Origin: Sinohyriopsis cumingii
Lineage: Eukaryota > Mollusca > Bivalvia > Unionida > Unionidae
Assembly (NCBI GenBank): GCA_028554795.2
Contig: CM068838.1
Location: forward strand, 129,801,428-129,865,427
DNA: 64,000 nucleotides
Direction of reading: 5' to 3'
In this document: in pieces, positions 42,544 to 51,581 of the stretch
Position numbering within the stretch: the first letter of the stretch is position 1
Layout of the letters: the number at the start of each line of letters is the position of its first letter
The notes under the pieces: generated by a model
Database searches by the model: none
Seen by the model: only the letters and a program-made list of their open reading frames with translations
What the model was told of the DNA's origin: nothing
Program-made: the position numbers and the translations under genes

Positions 42544-42721
42544 ATATCTTCGTGTACCAGCGCGAAATTATCCTCGTACGTGGTAAAATTAAATGTAGTT
42601 GCGGCCGCGTATGCGAAATTATCATAGTTACTTTCTGAAAGTCACAACGACGGAAATATATCTGATTTTGAATTTTCGTTGAAAGTAAAAATTTATTCAT
42701 CCGTCGATGTTAAACACGTAG
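42544..42721. other. Short noncoding gap in Polinton 2
   Basis: 178 bp, no ORF; contains a weak inverted repeat around TACTTTCTGAAAGT (42630-42643). Confidence 0.4.
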
Positions 42722-43483
42722 ATGTTAATAATGACGGAGCTGGCGCAGATTGTAACAAACACGACGGCAACGACCACGATGATGATATCGGCAAGCTCGA
42801 CTCGGCCGGAATTTAATATTAATTTTCCGACGGCAATTCCCGTCAACGAAATTGCGCTGTCGCAGTTACGCGTCTATCACAGTTGGCCCAATATCAGATC
42901 AACGTCGTTTGGTGGTTTATCATCAAATAATTTATTAGTTTTCGCTAATAAAAATCGTCCCGACGGCGTTCCCGATTGGAACGTTGTTGGATTACCATCT
43001 GGCAGTTACGAGATTGAACAAATCAATAACGAACTTATTTACAAGATATCGAATATAACCGGAGACGCCGAACCGGGCATAAAAATATCCGTGCACGAAC
43101 CTACGTTGACGTCGACGATTGAGTTAAAATCACCATATATCGTTGATATTTACGCGAGTTCGATCAGATCCGTGCTAGGTTGGCCTGAAACTGAGCCGGT
43201 TCATCCGCCAGCGCCGCCAGAACCTGTGAAATCTGATTATGTAACAACCAAAATGGCTTATCATGATCTTGAGGAGAAAAGTTATATAGATTTTTTAAAT
43301 CAATTAAAAAGAGCGATATTGGGCAGTATATTTGAATTTCGCGATGATAATGATATTATGTGGTGGTATACTCTTGAAATATTACCCGAAGGAGTTAAGT
43401 ACCGCAATGTGAATTTGAATTTTACCATTGAGTACTTCAAATTTGTTAATAAGGAACATAAAAAACAACTACAACTGCTTTGA
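42722..43483 (+). CDS. Jelly-roll penton-like protein, N-terminal half
   Basis: 253 residues. Residues 25-150 match the start of a single-jelly-roll family found in animal Polinton-like elements: FNINFPTAIPVNEIALSQL, SWPNIRS, NNLLVF, WNVVGLPSGSYEIEQIN, SIRSVLGWP. The expected C-terminal strands are missing here and are found in the next ORF. After a Pro-rich hinge the remaining ~85 residues (SYIDFLNQLKRAILGSIFEF) do not fit the family. Confidence 0.62.
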   Translation: MLIMTELAQIVTNTTATTTMMISASSTRPEFNINFPTAIPVNEIALSQLRVYHSWPNIRSTSFGGLSSNNLLVFANKNRPDGVPDWNVVGLPSGSYEIEQINNELIYKISNITGDAEPGIKISVHEPTLTSTIELKSPYIVDIYASSIRSVLGWPETEPVHPPAPPEPVKSDYVTTKMAYHDLEEKSYIDFLNQLKRAILGSIFEFRDDNDIMWWYTLEILPEGVKYRNVNLNFTIEYFKFVNKEHKKQLQLL

Positions 43484-43573
43484 CGTTATTTTCAGGAGTG
43501 TATATTTTACGTATCAAGTTCATGCAGCGAGATTATCAAACGCGTAGAAATATTAAATCAACTTGCACATGAC

Positions 43574-44143
43574 ATGGAATATTTTAACCTGCGATTGATT
43601 CAGGCAATAGTTGATGATAAATCAGATAATAAACAAAAGTTTATGACCGCGTACTCGCTTACCGAGGCGACGTTGCCAGATTTTAGATTTCCCAGCTACA
43701 ACGTGCCAGAAATGAAAAAATCCGTCACTGACACCGTTGATGAGTTATTTTCGCAATTACACGCCGCGTGGAGGAAAAAATTACCACCACCTCGAATACT
43801 TGGGCATAATAATGACCCAGATGGACTTGGCAGACATATTTCTCCGGGCATCGTAAATATAACTAACGTCGTCGCGGTTAATCTTCACGCGGACGTCGTC
43901 GATGGCAGTTACAGCGTTGACGCAAACGTGTCAGAGCAAGCTCAGCAGGGATTTATTCTTTATTCGTTTTCCCCGGACATTTCACCGGGTTATTTACTTA
44001 TACAAGAGCCGGTAAATCCGTTTTATTTACGATGTCATAATCGATTATTATCTAGAATTAATTATAAATTATCTGATCAACAAGGAAATTTACTTGATAT
44101 ACGCGGCGAAACATTAAGTATTAATCTGCTAGTAAGATCCTAA
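43574..44143 (+). CDS. Jelly-roll penton-like protein, C-terminal half
   Basis: 189 residues. The C-terminal 105 residues carry the end of the same family: VNLHADVVDGSY, ILYSFSPDISPGYLLIQEPV, INYKLSDQQGNLLDIRGE. The N-terminal 85 residues (MEYFNLRLIQAIVDDKSDN) are unrelated to it. Either an intron, an insertion or a true two-chain protein lies between this and 42722-43483. Confidence 0.6.
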   Translation: MEYFNLRLIQAIVDDKSDNKQKFMTAYSLTEATLPDFRFPSYNVPEMKKSVTDTVDELFSQLHAAWRKKLPPPRILGHNNDPDGLGRHISPGIVNITNVVAVNLHADVVDGSYSVDANVSEQAQQGFILYSFSPDISPGYLLIQEPVNPFYLRCHNRLLSRINYKLSDQQGNLLDIRGETLSINLLVRS

Positions 44144-44155
44144 GGATCTTTGATC

Positions 44156-44641
44156 CTAACCTTGCCATGGTAAAAAAAATGACAAAAAAACAAGATAAAA
44201 ATCAGTAAAAACTGACAAAAAAATCATTTTTTTTAATTCACAAAGATTCATGATGTAAAAATGATACCTTATAGAGTGATTTCCAATGCTAAATATCATC
44301 GAAGTGTGACAATAAATTTTAGGTATTTCTGATCCAATTTTAACATACTCTGCCGCTTCAAGAAATTCTCTAGCAGGAATAAAATCTCCTCGCAAGATCT
44401 TACTAATTCGTCGCTGAAATTCATTAGAAAACTCATTTGCTATTTTAATTAACGAAAACGACGTTAGATCAGGTGAATAATCACCTATAATTGGTATTAT
44501 TTCACCATTACGAAGCGTAAAAGTCATCATTGTGTCTAGAAGTAACAAGTAATGATTACGGGTTTTATCAATTATCATCTTTTCGTAAAAATAATTACAT
44601 GATAATACATTTAACGCCGCCAAATCGTTTACACTGCACAT
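44156..44641 (-). CDS. Hypothetical protein
   Basis: 161 residues, intact, from ATG 44641; its stop follows 13 bp from the convergent plus-strand gene. Mixed helical content (FSLIKIANEFSNEFQRRISK), hydrophobic C-terminus (MIFLSVFTDFYLVFLSFFL). Not recognised. Confidence 0.45.
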   Translation of the reverse strand: MCSVNDLAALNVLSCNYFYEKMIIDKTRNHYLLLLDTMMTFTLRNGEIIPIIGDYSPDLTSFSLIKIANEFSNEFQRRISKILRGDFIPAREFLEAAEYVKIGSEIPKIYCHTSMIFSIGNHSIRYHFYIMNLCELKKMIFLSVFTDFYLVFLSFFLPWQG

Positions 44642-44744
44642 TATATAATTAAAATTTTGTTAATTAAGAAATTATTGGTTTTTTTTGGGGGGGGTTGGTA
44701 GTCAAGTATTTACTTACTATCATTTACTATTTTTCTTAATTGCC

Positions 44745-45074
44745 TTACTCGAGTGTTAATATTTTTTTTGCCTCATACTCGTCAGATAATTCTGATCTTA
44801 TTTTTTCTATGGCAATCGATAACGGCGCAAAATCTCCTACCGACGACTCGTCGACGGACGCCAACGACTGATACATCGCTGACTGAATTTTCTTTATATA
44901 CTTATATTCAGCCGGTAGCACGTATCTACCCTCGTATCGGCACTGCGCGAGCGTTTCAAATTCAGCAACAATATTTTCGGTATCTAATTCGTCGTGTAAA
45001 TTTATTTCTTTAATTTTTAATTTCTCAATAGCGTCAATTACATAGTTGAAATTTTCTTCGTTCGATATAGTTAT
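44745..45074 (-). CDS. ORF without ATG, possibly an exon or truncated gene
   Basis: 110 open codons on the minus strand, protein-like and acidic/helical (NYVIDAIEKLKIKEINLHDEL, LPAEYKYIKKIQSAMYQSL, SIAIEKIRSELSDEYEAKK), ending GAG TAA. Directly upstream in frame is TAA (45075-45077), and no ATG occurs before codon 67. Compositional bias favours this strand over the plus-strand frame. Confidence 0.42.
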   Translation of the reverse strand: MTISNEENFNYVIDAIEKLKIKEINLHDELDTENIVAEFETLAQCRYEGRYVLPAEYKYIKKIQSAMYQSLASVDESSVGDFAPLSIAIEKIRSELSDEYEAKKILTLE

Positions 45075-45131
45075 TTACATTTATTTAATGTAAAAAAAAA
45101 AATTATTGTTAGAATTTTATTGTTAGAATTT

Positions 45132-45644
45132 TTAATCTAATATCAGAGAAATATAATAAAATTTAATCCACACGTCGAGTTTATACGAGTATGCTGATTT
45201 AATTATCCTATTTGCAGCTCGTCGCACCGAGGCTGAGTGTATATTAAAATATTTACCAGCAGCGCTCATAGATTGAAATGTAATTTCCTCGTTAGTTTCT
45301 AAATTTATTGATTTGACGACCTTGGCATACTTTGAGTATTTACCGGCATTGCCACGCAAGGAATTTTCTCTTGGGGTAACCGCTTGGAGATTATCTAACT
45401 TATTATTTAATTTATCTCCGTCAATGTTGTCAATCATAAGACCGTCTTTGATCAGCCCGTGAAAACACTCATATATAAATCTGTGACAGGAGTAACGTGT
45501 TTTTTCGTGATTTACTGTAAATCTAAGATAACCGAATTTATCGACGTTACCGACGGGATTTTTCGTTTTGATATGTCTAACCACGCCGTCGCACGATGCT
45601 TCGTAGCCATTAATGATTGGATGGCTTCTAAATATAGATTCCAT
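45132..45644 (-). CDS. Free-standing HNH endonuclease with NUMOD-like C-terminus
   Basis: 170 residues, intact. N-terminal NUMOD4-like segment (GYEASCDGVVRHIKTKNPVG), HNH core (YSCHRFIYECFHGLIKDGL, IDNIDGDKLNNKLDNLQAVT), and a C-terminal helix-turn-helix like NUMOD1 (SMSAAGKYFNIHSASVRRA). Such proteins act as homing endonucleases in phages and giant viruses. Its transcription start lies close to the zinc-ribbon gene. Confidence 0.85.
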   Translation of the reverse strand: MESIFRSHPIINGYEASCDGVVRHIKTKNPVGNVDKFGYLRFTVNHEKTRYSCHRFIYECFHGLIKDGLMIDNIDGDKLNNKLDNLQAVTPRENSLRGNAGKYSKYAKVVKSINLETNEEITFQSMSAAGKYFNIHSASVRRAANRIIKSAYSYKLDVWIKFYYISLILD

Positions 45645-45666
45645 ATATAATTATTGTTTGTCTAAA

Positions 45667-45948
45667 TCAAAGTTTGTTTGAAAACCTATTAAGATAATCT
45701 TCTTCGCATTTAATTATGTCGTTGGTGGGTTTTTTGTCATAATGACGCTTTAACTCTCGATATTGTTTTCCACCGCAGCGCAGACACAGACGAGTTTTTC
45801 CTCGTAATCCAACTTGACATTTAATACACCGCGGCGGTCCATAATTACCTGACCGAATCGCTTGCATATGCTCGCCGCAGTAATCACGGACGCATGATTT
45901 TTCGCAACAATTCAACGAACCGATTAATATCCATTTACAGTTATTCAT
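45667..45948 (-). CDS. Small multi-cysteine zinc protein
   Basis: 93 residues from ATG 45948. Cys/His pattern: NNCKW, NCCEKSCVRDYCGEHM, PRCIKCQVGLRGKTRLCLRCG, three potential zinc sites, then a basic helix. I recall similar short zinc proteins next to polymerases in related elements. Probably nucleic-acid binding. Diverges from the polymerase gene at 45980 with a 31-bp gap. Confidence 0.6.
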   Translation of the reverse strand: MNNCKWILIGSLNCCEKSCVRDYCGEHMQAIRSGNYGPPRCIKCQVGLRGKTRLCLRCGGKQYRELKRHYDKKPTNDIIKCEEDYLNRFSNKL

Positions 45949-45979
45949 TATTGTATTAAATATTTGTCTAAAATATAAT

Positions 45980-47906
45980 ATGGAATCGTTTGACCTCGAC
46001 GAAGTCGATGTTAACTTATCTGAAACCGCCCACGCTAAAAACGAGTTTCTCAGCGACAACGCCGTTCATACCTGGTCAACTTGGAAAACAAACTTAATCA
46101 ATAACACAATGACGGATGAACGAGCCAGAGAAATCATTAATTACATTCGAGATAATCACGGTAAAGAACAATTTATTTTTGGAATAAAATTTATCTCACA
46201 AATGAACGACGACGTCTGGGTTGTTCGAGATAAGCGAGATCCTATTATTAGCTGGAAAAAATGTTCTTTTATCTGCCACGTCAAAACCGGGTTTACTTAC
46301 CGGCATAGATAAACCATATTACGATAGATCTTACCTGGTTAGCGCGGTCGTTTACGCAATTTATCGGCTAAATAATCGACCAGATGTTGGAAAACTACCT
46401 CCAATGAAATTATCTTCAATAAATTGTGTAGCTGAGCGAGTAATAGAGCATTTAAAAAATACAAAACGCGGATCTGGCTTAACTGATTCAAGATTAACAA
46501 AAATTAATACCTGGGCGGAATCAGTCGTTGATGGCGCGTCAATAAGCGACGTTGCCGCGTTGTCGGGGAAATTAAAATTTCCCATCGTGGTAAAAACGAT
46601 AACGGGTGAGATTTTATACGAATCCGCGTATAAATCCCGAGGTGCTCCTATAATAATCGTTGATCATAATTCTCTTGCTTGGTCGGACGCGTTAACAATA
46701 TTTCCGCGAGATCGTGTCGTTAAATTCTATCCCAAAAATTCTGCAGATAACTCCGTAAATATGTTTAAATTTATTCACGAAATAAGCAAATCCGATCCAG
46801 TATCAGTTTGGTTATTTTCCAGCGAAGATGAATATGATCAGTTTGTGCGGCCATGCGGTGATATTTATGGAATAAAATCTTTACACGACTCGATGGAAAA
46901 ATTAGCAGATAAATACTCGATGAACTCTGAGCAATTATTGATTAATTGTTTTACTGTTCCATCTGTTGCCGCTCACGCAGCTAGAGAGAAAAACTCACGG
47001 AAACCAACGCGGCGTGAATTTCTCGAGGATGTCCAGATGAGTTGCGTCGAATACGGCCACGGTGGATTGTGGAACACTAAATATGATTATATTAATATGA
47101 TATCCGTCGACATGGCCGCGTGTTATCCTGGAAGTTTTTTAGGATACGGCGACGCTGCTAAATATTTTGCTGAATTTGGACATCCATGTAGTGAAATGAC
47201 GCGAGTATCAATTAACGGACCGTTACCAGATTGTTCCCTAACTGGATTCGCTCGCGTCGTATCGTTTAAATTTGCCGAGAATTTACATAAAATCTGCTAC
47301 GTTTGGTTTGGAAAACATTTTTCCCAACAACTTTGGGTTCACATAGCGCTACTTCGATATATGTTAGATTCGGCCATGTTGACGTTGCTGACGGTCAGCG
47401 AAGCAATTATTTCGTATAAAAAACAAACTTCAGTTTGGCTGCCAACAGATGACGAAAACGCAAAAGACCTAGGTAGAAAAATTATAGGTAAATTTACTCA
47501 AGGTGGCGCGTATGATCACAAACGACACCACGCCAGGTTAATTAGGGACGACGCTGAATTAGATTTTATAATCGCCGACACCGCGTCGAGAGGTATATTT
47601 TGTAACCGCGAAATCATCCACGTCGACGATATGAAGTTAGGTACCGTCGTTAGCTACGTTGACGGAGATTCACCGCAATATACTCATTTAAGATCGTCGA
47701 TGCTCGCATATGTAAGTATAAATTTACTTTCCATGATAAATAAATTTCCTAAACACGCGGTTAGAGTAGCTACAGATTCGTTTTATATTGACCGTAAATA
47801 CGCGTCGTTGCTAAATTTAACCGGAGATGGTTGGGGCACTTGGAGAATAAAAAACGAAGAAATTCTTAATTATTGTGAATCCGCGGACTTTTCTGACGCT
47901 GATTAA
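45980..47906 (+). pseudogene. Divergent DNA polymerase B (single frameshift)
   Basis: The first frame 45980-46312 and main frame to 47906 join at an A6 run near 46257-46262. Motif A-like ISVDMAACYPGSF (near 47105), motif B region GRKIIGKFTQGGAYD (near 47490), motif C-like VRVATDSFYID (near 47770). Sequence style (GFARVVSFKFAENLH, YTHLRSSMLAYVSINLL) matches a PolB-plus-helicase protein I recall from animals and arbuscular fungi. No clear exonuclease motifs seen. TAA at 47904-47906 separates it from the helicase, which is in the same frame. Confidence 0.78.
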
Positions 47907-47921
47907 TATCATCAAAATACG

Positions 47922-49207
47922 ATGCCAGATATCTCCACGGCGCCATTTGTATATGATCCAATTTCACGACATAAATTTATATACCTGAATGGACCTGGCG
48001 GCAGCGGAAAAACGACCCGAGCAATCGAATTATTAAAAAACTCTGACTTAATCGTGTTAACATCGACACACAGATTAGCAAAAGAAATGAGGCAACGCGG
48101 CGTTAATTCTTGTACGTATCATAGCTTTTTCAAATACAGCGGAGGCACGTGGATATCTTCGAGAATGAGAGAAAAATATATAAATAAAACTATAATTATC
48201 AACGAAGTTTGTACGATAAATTTAACGATATTAAAATTATTTTTCGAGTGGCTATCACTGAAAAACACCGCCGTGGTTATGTGCGGCGATCACGGTCAAC
48301 CAAATCCTATTGACGGAGAGTCACCGCATGAATGGCTGAAGAATTTTGCTGATTATTACGAAGAAGTTAATACCGATTATAGATCTCTCGATGAGTCACT
48401 AACCGAGTTTAAGAAATTAATTCGACTGCAGCCAGATAAAATTCAGTGCGACGTTATGAGAAAAGTAATTGTTGAAACACCGATGGAATTTTTTTTAAAT
48501 TTATGGCAGCCATGTCATTTAGTTGTTGCTAGTAGAAAAATAGTTCGCGATGATCTTCGAAAAAAAATGATTACAACATCATAGAGAGAAATTTCCAGCG
48601 TTGCCAGTGCCACTTTGTTATCGACCAACAGATACACGACGACAAAATATTGATGTAATTGTGCCAGGAGGAGAAAAAAAAAAATTAGTTTTAAATGATA
48701 TTGTCGCCGTTGATATTGATCTTGTTAATGACGCACTAAATGCGGAAAAATCTCCGTGGAAGCTTGGATACACTATGACGATACATTCATCGCAGGGATT
48801 AACTATCGATGGTCAAGTTTGGGTCGTCGACGACCGAATTATGTGGTCAAATTTAGTTTATTTTAGCCGTGTCTAGGGTTAGAAGATTATCTCAATTACG
48901 AAGAATTACTTTAGATGAAGCAATAATTAACGATGAAACCTGCGAAGATATAATTAAGAAAAAATTATATAGTTATCATCGATATGATAGAAAAAATAAC
49001 TACGAATTTGACCTCGACGTGGATTCGATAATTATGCTAAAACAACATCAAGACAACCACTGCGCGATTTGTAATTGCGTAATGGCGTGGAAATATAAAA
49101 TAAATGATCCTCGACAATTTACCGTAAATAGAAAAAATAACAATCTAGTTCATTTACGAAGCAACGTCACGATGGCGTGTTTAGAGTGCAACAGACGCGT
49201 TATCTAA
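47922..49207 (+). pseudogene. SF1 helicase with C-terminal HNH (two frame breaks)
   Basis: In frame with the polymerase across one TAA. Walker A GPGGSGKTTRAIEL (near 47993), TYHSFFKYSGG, motif II-like IINEVCT, CGDHGQPNPIDGE, then in the next frame YTMTIHSSQGLTIDG and finally SRVRRLSQL. Breaks lie between 48560 and 48600 and at a T4 run near 48861. The C-terminus CAICNCVMAWKY...ACLECN resembles an HNH/treble-clef nuclease. In relatives I recall polymerase and helicase forming one polypeptide, so 47904 may be a mutation. Confidence 0.78.
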
Positions 49208-50160
49208 GTGATTTTGGCTGCAGCGCAGTATCAGCGGGAATTACTTGTAATTCTTCACGAGTAAATCCGCGTTGAGGAGCTAGCGAATCAAGAAAATAAA
49301 TCGCCGGCCTTCCAGACGACCTTGTTACGGCAGATATTTTATGTGATGTAATGCTCCAGACCGGGTCGGTCGCTCTTTTTCGGCCACCTTCAGCTTCGCC
49401 GTGCTTATATAAATATCTCACAATGATACTACCTAGCACGGGTTGTGTTGAAAAATCGCGCCTTATTATTGGTATAATTGATTTTGTAATTGCCATGGCT
49501 GGTTTCATCGCTATCGTTCGTGTTATTTCGTTATTTATCGCGTTAATAACCTCAGGTAATCGTTGCACCCACTCTTGAGATCGCTCATCAGAAATAAATT
49601 CCATCGCGTATTGATATCCAAATAATCGCTCAGCAAGCGTTTTATTAAATCGCTCAACGATTGCTTGATCTCGATGAATATTAACTTTTCCACGTCTTAT
49701 TTTAACATTATTTTTTTATCAACGATGAAACCGCGCCAAGAAATTCCCTGCCAGGGTCAACCTGAAGTAAATTTGGCCAAGTTAGACCACGTTGTGGTGA
49801 TTGTTGATAAATTTCACTAAATGCGTTCGCGACCTCGGTAGCTGTTTTAGTTATCAATGGCGCTGCTCCTTTGTATCTGCTAGCGATGTCAACGACGGTT
49901 AGCACGTACTTGTAAGTTTTTCCGTCAACGACGTCATGTGGAAGGAACATTATATCGGCCTGATGAACTTCATTAGGCACGCTAACGTCGAAATGCGCGT
50001 ACTCGATTCGTTTTGGCGGAGGAAGATAAATTTGCCAAACTGCCTGCTTGGATAACCAAGACGCTGCTACGGAAATTTTTACTTTAGCCGCTTTGGCAAG
50101 TTTGGCAATTGCTGATTTTGCTCGCCAGAATCCTCGTGGAGAATAATAAATTGCCTCCAT
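49200..50160 (-). pseudogene. DDE integrase (single frameshift)
   Basis: From ATG 50160 (MEAIYYSPRGFWRAKSAI). An N-terminal helical region, core Asp in HQADIMFL (near 49945) and second Asp in QVDPGREF (near 49750). After a break at an A7 run (about 49711-49717), the glutamate lies in RDQAIVERFNKTLAERLF (near 49650). The C-terminal end DPVWSITSHKI and RGFTREELQVIP is the integrase beta domain. No chromodomain, unlike Polinton 1. Stop lies 3 bp from the PLA2 side and converges with the helicase end. Confidence 0.85.
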
Positions 50161-50163
50161 TAT

Positions 50164-50574
50164 TTATAAACCGGCGTCGAACACTAATTTACCTTTCATG
50201 GCACCTTTAATTATCCAGCTAGCTATTATTTCTCTAATATTTTTATTAGGTATTAAATTTAACGCGTGAATTAAATTTACGTCAGCGAGATGTCTTTGCT
50301 GAATATCATCGCTTCGATAAGCGAGATCATGGCGAAAACACGCGTCATCGATGGCATTTACGGGAATTTCATCTGGTTTCGGCGTATCATTAACAAGTCT
50401 AAGATCAAGCCGAGTTCCAGGTCCACAATAATTATATCCGGGAAGATGTTTTTCTCCAGGATATTTCGCCCAGGGAAGGCCAGGTAAACCTGTTAATGAT
50501 GCGGGGATATCACCGCCGTGTCGCTTTTTTATCACGAATAAATCTAAATTTTTTTGTTCCACATACTTCGCATT
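50164..50574 (-). pseudogene. Parvovirus-type phospholipase A2 domain protein (frameshift near start)
   Basis: Main frame 50562-50164: LPGYNYCGPGT (calcium loop-like) and DDACFRHDLAY (catalytic His-Asp) give the viral PLA2 signature found in parvovirus VP1 and in some Polinton-like elements, where it is thought to breach endosomal membrane. The C-terminal extension has a hydrophobic helix. The only ATG (50574) is in another frame across an A7 run (50554-50560). The 5' end overlaps the zinc-ribbon gene 50510-50668. Confidence 0.8.
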
Positions 50575-50668
50575 TGCCTGTTCCCGCTAATCTGTTATTG
50601 CGCGTCGTAATTGTAGTTAAATCTATCGTTGGTGTGCGTGAACGACATTTTACACAATATAGATCCAT
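50510..50668 (-). CDS. DUF5679-like zinc-ribbon protein
   Basis: 52 residues from ATG 50668: MDLYCVKCRSRTP, later GTGKCEVCGTKKFRFI, two CxxC knuckles spaced as in the DUF5679 family of tiny zinc ribbons common in viruses. Its 3' end overlaps the PLA2 gene by about 65 bp in a different frame. Function unknown. Confidence 0.8.
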   Translation of the reverse strand: MDLYCVKCRSRTPTIDLTTITTRNNRLAGTGKCEVCGTKKFRFIRDKKATRR

Positions 50669-50680
50669 GATAATTATATC

Positions 50681-51339
50681 ATGAATGTAATTGACTTTTC
50701 TGCCACAAAAAAAAACGTGAACCAGTTAAACATCACGTGGCGTTGCCAAATTCGATTAGAATGATAATAATTGGCCCATCAGGATCTGGTAAAACTCAGT
50801 TGTTGTTGAATTTAATATTAAGGTGGCTAAAATGGGATAAATTATATTTAGTTGCACCAAGCGTTGACGATCAGCGATGTTATCAGGTGTTAAAAGATCT
50901 CAACGAGAACGCGTCCGAAATAAGTGAAAACGTTATCGAATTTATCACCGATTTCAATGAGGCACCATCCGTGGAAGATCTTGACGGAGAAATTAATAAT
51001 TTAATTGTATACGACGACGTAATATTAGATAAACAAGCAAATCCGGCCAGGATATTCTCACGCGGGCGCCATAAAAACACCGACGTTATTTATGTAACTC
51101 AGCGGTATACACAAATTCCAAAAGTAATTAGAGATAATTGTAATATTTTGGCGGTATTTAACGGCGTTGACACGCACACGCTGAGAAATATTCATCAAAC
51201 TTGGTGCAACGGCGACATGGACATTATTAAGTTTAAAAATTTATTTAGTCGTGCTCAGGCAACTCCACATGGATTTATAACAATAAATTTACATGATCTA
51301 CGTAGTCGATATCGAATCGGACTTGATCAAATATTTTAA
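50681..51339 (+). pseudogene. FtsK/HerA-type packaging ATPase (break at A9 run)
   Basis: The main frame from 50737 is intact to 51339: Walker A IIIGPSGSGKTQLL, Walker B NLIVYDDV, sensor VIYVTQRYTQIP, SRGRHKN arginine finger region. The only upstream ATG (50681) is in another frame separated by an A9 run at 50707-50715. Drives genome packaging. The 3' end runs into the right TIR, so the last six codons are TIR sequence. Confidence 0.88.
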
Positions 51340-51574
51340 CTGTATATCAGCAGAGGACGTGGAGAACCTCTATGAGGCTTTAAATAACAAAATAAATTTC
51401 ATGCACACACCTGTGTTTATGACACACACACGTAGTCACGTACATATATTTGTATCATAAATAACATCCCATAGCAGCCTTTAGAATTGGAATTGGAGGT
51501 TTCTTACGAATTAGTTCTCGTGGGAACCTTTATTTTGACAAACAAACGTGGTTTTTCCACCCTCTCTGCTGCTT
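51320..51574 (-). repeat. Right TIR of Polinton 2
   Basis: Inverted copy of 36831-37084, ending CCCTCTCTGCTGCT before TSD TAGTACG (51575-51581). One-base difference in length arises from an A run (GACAAAACAAACG versus GACAAACAAACG). Confidence 0.94.
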
Positions 51575-51581
51575 AGTACGC

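Larger units (their letters stand above)
36831..51574. mobile_element. Polinton 2 (second Maverick-like lineage), in CHMP4 intron 1
   Basis: A 14.7-kb element with 254/255-bp TIRs starting AGCAGCAGAGAGGG. It encodes hexon-like capsid protein, split jelly-roll protein, protease, packaging ATPase, integrase, divergent PolB and SF1 helicase. The left half and the replication genes are on the plus strand (as CHMP4); integrase, PLA2, zinc proteins and HNH are on the minus strand. No similarity to Polinton 1 is visible beyond family-level core proteins. TIR arms differ by about six substitutions and one indel, so the insertion is fairly young. Confidence 0.93.

Noticed and set aside
44753-45013. 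Plus-strand 86-codon ORF
   Set aside because: The minus-strand frame over the same bases has far more protein-like composition; this is probably its shadow.
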